Positions 15,355 to 21,478 of a DNA stretch of 21,478 nucleotides are shown here, piece after piece. Numbering within the stretch: position 1 is the first letter of the stretch; each line of letters starts with the position of its first letter. Made by a program: the position numbers and the translations under genes. Source of the DNA: CAZTZL01 sp964617625 (GTDB lineage: Bacteria > Zhuqueibacterota > QNDG01 > DSAB01); assembly GCA_964617625.1 (NCBI GenBank), contig CAZTZL010000049.1, positions 1 to 21,478 on the forward strand, in the 5' to 3' direction. The notes below the pieces were generated by a model. The model did no database searches. It had not been told where the DNA came from and was given only the letters and a program-made list of their open reading frames with translations.

Positions 15355-15969
15355 TTAACAAACCGGCTTTCCGACCGGCATGATGTAGAGCACCTCTTCT
15401 TCTATCCCCAGCTGCTCCCGTACCTGTGCATCATCAAATGCGCCGACAGCAACCGTGCCCAATCCCAAAGTTACCGCCTGAAGATAGATATTTTGCCCTG
15501 CATGCCCGACTTCAATGTGCACGTACCGCTCTCCTCTTTTGCCGTATCGCACAGTGGTTCGTTTATAATCGACTGCGATTACAATATTGAAAGCAGCTTT
15601 TTGAATCATATTCTGGCCGACAGCGGTTTCCACAAGCTGCTTGCTTAAATCCTGACTCCTGATCTCTGCCAGTTCGTGTTGATAGACAAGATAATGATAG
15701 AGGCCCGGTTTCAGTCCTTCAACACGATTTGCTACGAGATAAATTTCCAAAGGATAGGTGGCTCCGGCTGACGGAGCAGTCCGTTTCATACCTTCGATAG
15801 TGATCCCCTGACACGCCCACATCATCTGTGAAACAATTTCAAGAGAGAGTGGATCATCCGTGAATTGACGAATGGACCGCCTTTCCGCAATGGCCTTTTC
15901 AAGCGGTATACTGCCGGTCAAATCCGGAGCGGGCAATTTGATGATTTTATTCTCCGCAGTTGATGCCAT
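15355..15969 (-). CDS. SagB/ThcOx-type nitroreductase-family FMN oxidoreductase
   Basis: The 204-residue protein carries the family start 'ERRSIRQFTDDPLSLEIV', the central 'RTAPSAGATYPLEIYLV' typical of the SagB-type branch, 'GLYHYLVYQHEL', 'VEVGHAGQNIYLQA' (seen as HIEVGHAGQNIYLQA) and 'LGLGTVAVGAFDD'. Members bind FMN as a dimer and carry out two-electron redox steps; SagB relatives oxidise azolines in peptide maturation, but many are of unknown function. No export signal is seen. I prefer the ATG at 15969 (GGA 8 nt upstream) over the one at 15975. It lies between an FMN-binding exported protein and the radical SAM gene, suggesting a redox role in the same system. Confidence 0.9.
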   Translation of the reverse strand: MASTAENKIIKLPAPDLTGSIPLEKAIAERRSIRQFTDDPLSLEIVSQMMWACQGITIEGMKRTAPSAGATYPLEIYLVANRVEGLKPGLYHYLVYQHELAEIRSQDLSKQLVETAVGQNMIQKAAFNIVIAVDYKRTTVRYGKRGERYVHIEVGHAGQNIYLQAVTLGLGTVAVGAFDDAQVREQLGIEEEVLYIMPVGKPVC

Positions 15970-16011
15970 AATCATATTCCAAAAAGAAACAGACTTAAAA
16001 CCCAGTCTGTT

Positions 16012-16482
16012 TTATTCGTTCTGCCGGGCTTTTTCCAAAGCATGACCGACCGCTTCCTTCATGCTGTTGCTGCTCAATGTGGCTCCGCTGACACCGTCCA
16101 CTTCGAGACTGTTTTTCGAGAGAATACGATCCGGTAGCAGATCGACGACTTTCTTGTAAAATTCCGGTGTGCCGTTGATTTCCAGAATCTTGATACCTGA
16201 AATCCGAGCTTTCCGAATCGTCACTTCCGTTTTCATTCCTGTCCATCCCTCGCTGATTCCGACGTATTTTCCGTCTTTAAGCATCACCGAATCCTTCACG
16301 GCTTCCATCTGTTCTTCAACTTTCGGAACGGACTGCTTTTGTTGTGTGGAATCTACCGCCCGGAGTGGACAGACAGAGCATCCAAATAGAAACGTGAGAA
16401 AGATTCTTCGGAATAAAATTTGAATCATATTTGATCGATTCATAAATGACATCACTCCAATACAATCCGGAAAACATTTCAT
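16012..16482 (-). CDS. Exported FMN-binding domain protein with flavinylation motif
   Basis: A 156-residue protein with a hydrophobic signal near residues 19-42 ('ILFRRIFLTFLFGCSVCPL') and an FMN-binding domain over 68-152, like the NqrC/RnfG extracytoplasmic domain. The segment D129-G-V-S-G-A-T135 fits the D-x-x-(S/T)-G-A-T motif to which ApbE attaches FMN covalently at Thr, here T135. This predicts a membrane-anchored or periplasmic one-electron carrier. The start at 16482 gives an ATGA overlap with the upstream gene and a GAGGAAGAG ribosome site; in-frame ATGs at 16452 and 16443 are alternatives. No ApbE gene is in the window. Confidence 0.87.
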   Translation of the reverse strand: MKCFPDCIGVMSFMNRSNMIQILFRRIFLTFLFGCSVCPLRAVDSTQQKQSVPKVEEQMEAVKDSVMLKDGKYVGISEGWTGMKTEVTIRKARISGIKILEINGTPEFYKKVVDLLPDRILSKNSLEVDGVSGATLSSNSMKEAVGHALEKARQNE

Positions 16483-16838
16483 TTTAGCTCTTCCTCGACC
16501 GGTCGATGCTGCAGCGCTCTCTCGATTACCACTCCGACAATGACACCGGTAATAATCGCCGGCAGGAAACCATTGAGCCATCCGAATCCCGACCATTGCA
16601 AGACGATAAAACCATGGAGGAAACTCACTGCCAATCCGAAGACCAGACCCCGCACCCACCAGGTTATATCCCATTTCACAATACCGGATAATAGACCCAT
16701 TAAAGTTCGGGAGAGAATAATCGACCACACTCCCCAATTTGGGATTTTATTGGATACACCCGTTGCAAGAAGCCAGGTACAAATACCGAGGAAAAAACCC
16801 CATTCCAGTCCAGATTTAATACGTCTTTTCAACGCCAT
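16479..16838 (-). CDS. Small multi-spanning membrane protein, unknown
   Basis: I do not recognise the family. The 119 residues form about four hydrophobic helices ('GFFLGICTWLLATGV', 'VWSIILSRTLMGLLSGIV', 'VRGLVFGLAVSFLHGFIVL', 'GFLPAIITGVIVGVVIE') separated by short loops, with basic residues at the N-terminus and a charged tail. A very strong AGGAGG site precedes the ATG. Its end overlaps the FMN-binding protein by ATGA, so the two are translationally coupled. That makes a membrane anchor or electron-transfer partner for the flavoprotein plausible, but this is inference only. Confidence 0.8.
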   Translation of the reverse strand: MALKRRIKSGLEWGFFLGICTWLLATGVSNKIPNWGVWSIILSRTLMGLLSGIVKWDITWWVRGLVFGLAVSFLHGFIVLQWSGFGWLNGFLPAIITGVIVGVVIERALQHRPVEEELK

Positions 16839-16892
16839 GCAATTCCTCCTGATGATAGACCGAATATCATGTTATTTTAATTCAATTTCCAT

Positions 16893-17651
16893 TTACTTTT
16901 TATCAGGCTTTAAAAACTTGTCCACAAAGGGCTTGAACAGATCTATGGGTATTGGGAAAAGGGTTGTCGAATTGTTTTCGGACGCAACTTCCACCAGCGT
17001 CTGGAGGTAACGAAGCTGAATCGCAGTAGGCTCCTTGCCCAATTTTGCTGCTGCGGCTGCCAATTTTTCGGAGGCCTGCAATTCGCCTTCGGCATGAATA
17101 ACTTTGGCCCGTCTTTCGCGCTCTGCCTCTGCCTGACGGGCAATCGCACGCTTCATTTCTTCAGGCAGATCGATATGCTTGACTTCGACCAGAGAGACTT
17201 TAATTCCCCATGGATCGGTGTGTTTGTCAAGAATCGCCTGAAGTTTTTCATTGATTTTCTCACGTACCGCAAGCAGTTCATCCAGTTCAAATTGGCCTAA
17301 AATCGAACGAAGCGTTGTCTGCGCCAGTTGGGAAGTCGCATAAAGATAATCCTGCACTTCGACGATAGCTTTACCGGCTTCCAGAACCCGGAAATAAACC
17401 ACCGCATTCACTTTCACGGACACATTGTCCTTTGTGATCACATCCTGGGGAGGCACATCCATCGTAACCGTTCTTAGACTGACTTTGACGATATTTTCGA
17501 AAATGGGAATCACATAAATCAAACCGGGGCCCCGGTCTCCGACGAGCCTTCCCAGCCGAAAAATCACGCCCCGTTCGTATTCGCGCAGCACGCGGACACC
17601 TCGGACCAACAGCAATGCCACAAAAATAAGCAGACCAATCAATATCGACAT
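16893..17651 (-). CDS. SPFH/stomatin-like membrane protein (slipin)
   Basis: The 252-residue protein has one N-terminal membrane helix ('ILIGLLIFVALLLV'), the SPFH domain from 'EYERGVIFRLGRLVGDRGPGL' through 'VNAVVYFRV', and a helical C-terminal region ('RQAEAERERRAKVIHAEGE') that in this family forms ring-like membrane oligomers. It ends in a short hydrophobic/polar tail ('FPIPIDLFKPFVDKF'). A strong AAGGAGG site precedes the start. The NfeD-type protease lies 68 bp upstream; this stomatin/protease pair is a well-known two-gene unit (as in Pyrococcus PH1511/PH1510), where the protease cleaves the stomatin C-terminus. Confidence 0.95.
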   Translation of the reverse strand: MSILIGLLIFVALLLVRGVRVLREYERGVIFRLGRLVGDRGPGLIYVIPIFENIVKVSLRTVTMDVPPQDVITKDNVSVKVNAVVYFRVLEAGKAIVEVQDYLYATSQLAQTTLRSILGQFELDELLAVREKINEKLQAILDKHTDPWGIKVSLVEVKHIDLPEEMKRAIARQAEAERERRAKVIHAEGELQASEKLAAAAAKLGKEPTAIQLRYLQTLVEVASENNSTTLFPIPIDLFKPFVDKFLKPDKK

Positions 17652-17719
17652 ATCATCCTCCTTTTTGGGTAATAGATAAACTGATAATTCTCACAATGAA
17701 TGTTGAAATTTTAAACTTT

Positions 17720-19042
17720 TTACTTTTTTATTTTCTTGACTTGAATTTCCAATCCTTTTACCGCCGTGACTACAACTTTTTCTCCCGTTTTTAAATTCTC
17801 CGAACTCACGGCTTTCCAGACCTCCCCGTGCACACTCACCTGACCTTCAGGTTTCAAGGGATTGACAACAATTCCTGTTTCGCCTACAAGCCCCTGCTGC
17901 CCCGTGGTAGCTTTTGTGAAACGGGTTCGAAGCGCCAGGCCCACTCCGACAAAAAGAAACAGGCCCGTGCACACTGCCATCGTAATAATTAAACCTAAAG
18001 ACACTTTCACCTCCGGCGTTTTAAACAACATCATGGATCCCAACACGAACGATACCAGACCTCCCGCAGCCAATACTCCAAATCCCGGAACAAATGCTTC
18101 CAGTATCCAGAAGACAAAACCCAAAATAATTAATATAAATCCTGCCGTATTAATGGACAGCACCTGAAGCGCAAAGAATGCAAGAACCAGACAGACCGCA
18201 CCAAACACCCCCGGAAAAACCGCGCCCGGGCTTCTCAATTCAAAAATAATCCCGTAAAAGCCAAAGATCATCAGAAGATAGGCAATGTTGGGATGAGAAA
18301 TTTTGTCCAGCACTTTGTGCCACCAGTTCATCGATTTACGAAGAATGGTTGCGCCTTTGACATGTAAAGTCACTTCTCCGTTTTCCAGAACGACTCGTTT
18401 CCCGTCTAATTTTTCAAGCAATTCTTCAGGAGTTTTGGCGATGAGATCGGCAACCTTTAATTGTATAGCTTCCTTTTCTGTGATATTGACACTTTCCCGA
18501 ACGGCTTTTTCCGCCCACTTCGCATTGCGCCCCCGTTTTTCCGCTAAACCTTTGATGTGCGCAACAGCATCATTGGTTATTTTTTCTGTCATCACTTTGG
18601 AAGAATCCCCTCCCCCTCCCATGTTCACCGGATGGGCCGATCCGATATTGGTGCTCGGCGCCATGGCAATAATATGAGCCGCATAAGCAATATAAACTCC
18701 CGCTGAAGCAGCGCGTCCGCCGCTGGGATAAATATACACGATCACGGGAACATCCGCCGCTAAAATCTCCTTGTCAATCGACCACGTCGATTCCATCAAT
18801 CCGCCTGGTGTATCCATTTCTATGATGAGCGCCTCCGAGCCGTCGCTCTCAGCCTCACGAATGCCATCGCTGATGTATTTTGCGCTCACAGGAGTGATGG
18901 GGCTGTCGATGACAATCAGATCGACATGCCGCGCTGCAACAGAAATGGAAGGCAAAATAAGAACAAGCGCCAGCAAAGCAAACTTTGCCGCAACATGGGA
19001 TCGAACAAACCAGGATCGATGTGAATTATCATTTTGGTTCAT
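17720..19042 (-). CDS. NfeD-family membrane-bound ClpP-class serine protease (STOPP)
   Basis: A signal or anchor ('FALLALVLILPSISVAA') is followed by a ClpP-like protease domain ('VIDSPITPVSAKYI', 'IIEMDTPGGLMEST'). The catalytic Ser is in 'SGGRAASAGVYIAY' (S113 from the 19042 start) and a Lys 41 residues later (K154, 'MTEKI') matches the Ser-Lys spacing of PH1510. Several membrane helices come next ('YLLMIFGFYGIIFELRSPG', 'GFILIILGFVFWILEAFV'), then a C-terminal OB-fold NfeD domain ('GQQGLVGETGIVVNPLKPEG'). At 440 residues it is the full-length class. I prefer the ATG at 19042 (GAGG 9 nt upstream) over 19057. It probably cleaves the SPFH partner encoded downstream. Confidence 0.94.
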   Translation of the reverse strand: MNQNDNSHRSWFVRSHVAAKFALLALVLILPSISVAARHVDLIVIDSPITPVSAKYISDGIREAESDGSEALIIEMDTPGGLMESTWSIDKEILAADVPVIVYIYPSGGRAASAGVYIAYAAHIIAMAPSTNIGSAHPVNMGGGGDSSKVMTEKITNDAVAHIKGLAEKRGRNAKWAEKAVRESVNITEKEAIQLKVADLIAKTPEELLEKLDGKRVVLENGEVTLHVKGATILRKSMNWWHKVLDKISHPNIAYLLMIFGFYGIIFELRSPGAVFPGVFGAVCLVLAFFALQVLSINTAGFILIILGFVFWILEAFVPGFGVLAAGGLVSFVLGSMMLFKTPEVKVSLGLIITMAVCTGLFLFVGVGLALRTRFTKATTGQQGLVGETGIVVNPLKPEGQVSVHGEVWKAVSSENLKTGEKVVVTAVKGLEIQVKKIKK

Positions 19043-19083
19043 CAGGAACAACCTCATTATAATAAATATCGACTACTCTTGAT

Positions 19084-19296
19084 TCATTTCCGAAAGATCC
19101 AGAAAATCAAAGTGACAAACAGACTTAACAATATACAGGTAATAATTGGAAAATGGAATTGAAAATTGGATTTTTCGATATGAATATCTCCGGGCAGCCT
19201 GCCTAAAAAGGGGATGCGGTGACCAAATACCATAATCAGACCCAGCACCAAAAAGGTCAACCCAAGTATGAGAAACAATTTTCCAATGTGAATCAT
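19084..19296 (-). CDS. DUF2905 small membrane protein
   Basis: About 70 residues with two membrane helices, 'LFLILGLTFLVLGLIMVFG' and 'FPIITCILLSLFVTLIFWIF', joined by the signature 'PFLGRLPGDIHIEKSNFQFHFP', which identifies the DUF2905 family of unknown function. The reading frame is open to an ATG at 19329, but AGGG lies 9 nt before the ATG at 19296, which also starts at the usual family position. The gene lies 41 bp upstream of the NfeD gene, so it probably opens the same transcript. Its upstream region is shared with the divergent 6S-like RNA. Confidence 0.85.
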   Translation of the reverse strand: MIHIGKLFLILGLTFLVLGLIMVFGHRIPFLGRLPGDIHIEKSNFQFHFPIITCILLSLFVTLIFWIFRK

Positions 19297-19342
19297 ATCG
19301 ATCATCCCTGCTATTTGAGCGTATTGCATTTTTCACTTGACT

Positions 19343-19369
19343 TTGACCGCCGAATTCTTGAAATTTAAT
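19343..19369 (+). promoter_or_regulatory. Possible sigma-70 promoter of the 6S-like RNA
   Basis: TTGACC (19343-19348) and TTTAAT (19364-19369) are 15 bp apart, slightly short, and would start transcription close to 19376-19379, where the RNA's closing stem begins. A second TTGACT at 19337 and a TATGAT at 19375-19380 are alternatives that fit less well with the RNA 5' end. Confidence 0.35.
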
Positions 19370-19378
19370 TCGGCTATG

Positions 19379-19554
19379 ATCCCTGCAAGATTAGCATAAC
19401 GGTTGCTATAAAGAGCCATCAATTAAAATAATAGGGAGCTCGGCTCTGGCGCGTATTACAGGCCTCCATCGAGTGGAAGTAAAAAACGTTCAGGAGGGCA
19501 CCCACCGTGAATATCACGGTTCTTTATAGCCGGGCTAAGTTGCAGGGATTTTTT
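19379..19554 (+). ncRNA. 6S RNA-like structured small RNA
   Basis: About 175 nt fold into one long interrupted hairpin. The closing stem is ATCCCTGCAA (19379-19388) with TTGCAGGGAT (19540-19549). TTAGC pairs with GCTAA, then GCTATAAAGAGCC (19405-19417) pairs with GGTTCTTTATAGC (19518-19530). A central bubble has an A/U-rich 5' side (19418-19433) and a small hairpin ACCGTGA-ATA-TCACGGT (19504-19520) on the 3' side. An apical stem closes the top. A T run (19549-19554) directly after the closing stem supports the plus strand. Long stem, central bubble and 3'-side mini-hairpin are the layout of 6S RNA, which binds sigma-70 RNA polymerase by mimicking an open promoter. The structure is clear; the family name is inference. 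Confidence 0.6.
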
Positions 19555-19903
19555 ATTTCCGAATCTCCGACAACGCTTCTTCATGATTTTCCGCCACTGT
19601 AAAAAGTGTATTCAACCGCATACGCTGAAAAAGTTCCTTGAGCAGGGGGCACAAACCCGTGACCACCAATTTCCCCCCGATTTTACCTAACCGGTCCGAA
19701 GCTAAAATCAGCACGCCCAATCCCGAACTGTTGATGACATCAACCGCCGAAAAATCAATGATCAATTTATCATTTCCCCGGTCAATGATCGAAATTAGTT
19801 CTTTCTGAAACGGATCGACGATATTTTGATAGAGTCTTTTTTCGCCCACACGGACAAATGTGATTCCGTCTTTATCCTGAACTTCAATCACTTTCTCTTT
19901 CAT
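19553..19903 (-). CDS. STAS-domain anti-sigma-factor antagonist
   Basis: The 116-residue protein is a single STAS domain. The phosphorylation loop reads 'VDVINSSGLGVLILA'; the first Ser (S59) aligns with the Ser that the partner kinase phosphorylates in SpoIIAA/RsbV, while the usual preceding Asp is replaced by Asn (N58). The C-terminal part 'GGKLVVTGLCPLLKELFQRMRL' is typical. In this family the unphosphorylated form releases a sigma factor or other target by binding its anti-sigma kinase. It follows comM by 27 bp with a GGAG site before the ATG. No RsbW-like kinase or PP2C phosphatase is present here, so its partners lie elsewhere. Confidence 0.92.
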   Translation of the reverse strand: MKEKVIEVQDKDGITFVRVGEKRLYQNIVDPFQKELISIIDRGNDKLIIDFSAVDVINSSGLGVLILASDRLGKIGGKLVVTGLCPLLKELFQRMRLNTLFTVAENHEEALSEIRK

Positions 19904-19930
19904 CTCTCCGCTCCGTTTTGTTTTGATAGA

Positions 19931-21472
19931 TCAGACCATCAAAGAAAAATCGCGATCCAGGCTGCGGTACTGAATGGCTTCACTCAAATATTCGGGCCGG
20001 ATTGCATCGGACCCTTCCAGATCGGCAATGGTTCTGGCAACTTTTAAAACCCGGTCATATGCCCGGGCCGAAAGCCCCAGCCGGTTAATCGCCGTGCTGA
20101 GCAGTCGATCTCCATCCTGATCGATCGAACAATATTTTCTTATTTCTTTTGAATCCATGTGTGCGTTACAGTATATACCCTGATGAGCCTGAAATCGTTC
20201 CAGCTGCACTTCGCGCGCCTGTATCACCCGTTTGCGAATAACATCCGAATGATCACCATCCGCCTTTCCGGAAAGATCCCGGTATTTTACAGCCGGCACT
20301 TCGATATGGATATCGATGCGATCCAACAGCGGACCGGACACTTTCGAACGGTAGCGCTGGATTTGAGGAATCGTACACGAGCATTCGTGCGTCGGGCTTG
20401 AAAAATATCCGCACGGACAGGGATTCATCGCTCCTACAAGCATAAAGTTGGCCGGATAGGTCACGGAAAGCGCGGCACGGGAGATTGTGACCTTGCCGTC
20501 TTCCATGGGCTGGCGGAGCACTTCTAATACATTTTTTCTGAATTCCGGCAGTTCGTCCAGAAAGAGCACCCCGTGATGGGAAAGACTCACTTCTCCCGGC
20601 TTCGGCACGTGCCCGCCGCCGATGAGTCCCGCATCGGAAATCGTATGATGAGGCGACCGGAACGGCCGCGTGGCAATGAGCGCCGTATCCGGAGGCAGCG
20701 TGCCGGCCACGGAATGAATCTTGGTGGTTTCCAGGGCTTCATCCAGAGTGAGATTGGGAAGTATGGTCGGAATCCGTTTGGCCAGCATGGTCTTGCCCGA
20801 ACCGGGCGGCCCGATCATCAGCAGATTGTGTCCGCCGGCCGCGGATACTTCCAAAGCCCGTTTGACATGCTGCTGTCCTTTGACGTCATGAAAATCCACG
20901 GGATACTGACAGCTCTGTGAAAAGACTTCATCGATATCCACCGTGAACGGCTCGCGGTCCACCTCGTTCTCGATAATCTGGATCGCTTCCTGAAGAGACG
21001 CCACCGGGTAAACTTCGAGGCCCATGGCCATGGCCGCTTCCTTGGCGTTCTCCTGCGGAAGCAGGATTCGTTTAATGTGCGCGTCCCTGACGGCTACGGA
21101 AATCGGCAGTCCTCCGCGGATCGCCCGCACCTTGCCGTCCAGAGCTAACTCGCCTAAAACGACCGTGTCTTTCAATCCTTCCTGATCCAACTGTTCGTAT
21201 GCGGCGATAATTCCCAGAGCCATCGGAAGATCGAAAGCGGACCCCTCTTTTCGGACATCGGCCGGGGCTAAATTAACCGTAATCCGCTTGCTCGGAAAAC
21301 GGTACCCCGTATTCCTGACAGCCGCGTTCACGCGTTCTTTGGATTCTTTGACCGCTCCGTCCGGCAATCCGACCGTGGCAAAATAGGGCAGCCCTTTTTC
21401 GATGTGAGATTCAACTTCTACGATGTAGCCCTCGATACCCAGTACAGCGGCGCTCAACACTTTGGAAAACAT
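19931..21472 (-). CDS. comM: YifB/ComM-family Mg-chelatase-like AAA+ ATPase
   Basis: The 513-residue protein starts with the ComM-specific N-domain ('VEVESHIEKGLPYFATVGLPD', 'VNLAPADVRKEGSAFDLP'), followed by an Mg-chelatase-like AAA+ core. Walker A is GPPGSGKT at 221-228 and Walker B is 'GVLFLDELPE' at 301-310. A Cys cluster (C352, C354, C364, C366: 'NPCPCGYF..HECSC') is typical of the family. The C-terminal helical domain ends 'DLEGSDAIRPEYLSEAIQYR'. ComM is a hexameric helicase that promotes branch migration during natural transformation. Length and N-terminus are complete, with the ATG only 6 bp from the window edge, so its upstream signals cannot be seen. Confidence 0.95.
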   Translation of the reverse strand: MFSKVLSAAVLGIEGYIVEVESHIEKGLPYFATVGLPDGAVKESKERVNAAVRNTGYRFPSKRITVNLAPADVRKEGSAFDLPMALGIIAAYEQLDQEGLKDTVVLGELALDGKVRAIRGGLPISVAVRDAHIKRILLPQENAKEAAMAMGLEVYPVASLQEAIQIIENEVDREPFTVDIDEVFSQSCQYPVDFHDVKGQQHVKRALEVSAAGGHNLLMIGPPGSGKTMLAKRIPTILPNLTLDEALETTKIHSVAGTLPPDTALIATRPFRSPHHTISDAGLIGGGHVPKPGEVSLSHHGVLFLDELPEFRKNVLEVLRQPMEDGKVTISRAALSVTYPANFMLVGAMNPCPCGYFSSPTHECSCTIPQIQRYRSKVSGPLLDRIDIHIEVPAVKYRDLSGKADGDHSDVIRKRVIQAREVQLERFQAHQGIYCNAHMDSKEIRKYCSIDQDGDRLLSTAINRLGLSARAYDRVLKVARTIADLEGSDAIRPEYLSEAIQYRSLDRDFSLMV

Positions 21473-21478
21473 GGCAGG

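Noticed and set aside
16483..16737. Upstream extension of the FMN-binding protein frame
   Set aside because: It lies entirely within the small membrane-protein gene in another frame; the ATGA overlap at 16479-16482 explains the true start.
19297..19336. Longer DUF2905 start at 19329 and an alternative 87-codon frame from 19336
   Set aside because: The 19329 ATG has no good ribosome binding site, and the 87-codon frame lacks the DUF2905 signature and is a frame shadow.
19379..19549. The structured RNA read on the minus strand as a leader or riboswitch of the DUF2905-NfeD operon
   Set aside because: It lies downstream of the STAS gene and could lead into DUF2905, but the U run and a G.U-supported stem favour the plus strand; no riboswitch class I know matches.

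Overview
This looks like a chromosomal segment of a Gram-negative-type bacterium of moderate GC content, with a run of 100 Ns showing that it comes from a draft assembly. It carries lipoprotein signals, a Tat-like signal, Sec signals, Lon/Hsp20, an STAS protein and ComM. The style of the first lipoprotein, with its plain 'YPISIGNSWDY' opening, resembles lipoproteins I associate with the FCB group (for example Calditrichota/KSB1/Marinimicrobia-like lineages). That placement is an impression, not a demonstrated result. I see no rRNA, tRNA, CRISPR array, insertion sequence or phage gene.

Layout. (1) Positions 1-2709, minus strand: a stand-alone receiver-domain response regulator, an AT-rich hypothetical lipoprotein and a lipoprotein SurA/PpiC-type peptidyl-prolyl isomerase. 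The isomerase has an extended -10 promoter directly below a palindrome. (2) Positions 3114-7526, plus strand: a tight protein-quality operon of Hsp20, Lon protease and an ALDH7-type aldehyde dehydrogenase, with 4-nt spacings or overlaps. (3) Positions 7696-12701, plus strand: a P-loop GTPase-like protein of the COG2403/cyclic-2,3-diphosphoglycerate-synthetase-like type, overlapping a carbamate kinase, then nucleoside diphosphate kinase, then a malic enzyme with a phosphotransacetylase-like tail. (4) Positions 12875-19305, minus strand: one long co-oriented run. Read in the direction of transcription it is a DUF2905 membrane protein, an NfeD-type membrane serine protease, its SPFH/stomatin partner, a small four-helix membrane protein, an FMN-binding (flavinylation-motif) exported protein, a SagB-type nitroreductase, a Tat-signal radical SAM enzyme, and a MEMO-AMMECR1 fusion interrupted by the assembly gap. 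(5) Positions 19379-19554, plus strand: a strongly structured ncRNA with the architecture of 6S RNA, ending in a U tract. (6) Positions 19553-21472, minus strand: the ComM/YifB ATPase followed by an STAS anti-sigma-factor antagonist.

The most interesting part is region 4. The three parts of the AmmeMemoRadiSam system (AMMECR1, MEMO, radical SAM) sit together, with MEMO and AMMECR1 fused. Both the fusion and the radical SAM enzyme carry N-terminal export-type signals. Immediately upstream lie an exported flavoprotein with the covalent FMN motif, a small membrane protein and a nitroreductase. I infer an extracytoplasmic or membrane-associated redox system of unknown chemistry. A second candidate for unexplored function is the GTPase-carbamate kinase pair in region 3. 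Two palindromes of the form CCCGY-CCTG-RCGGG, with a compensatory base change, suggest a dispersed repeat.
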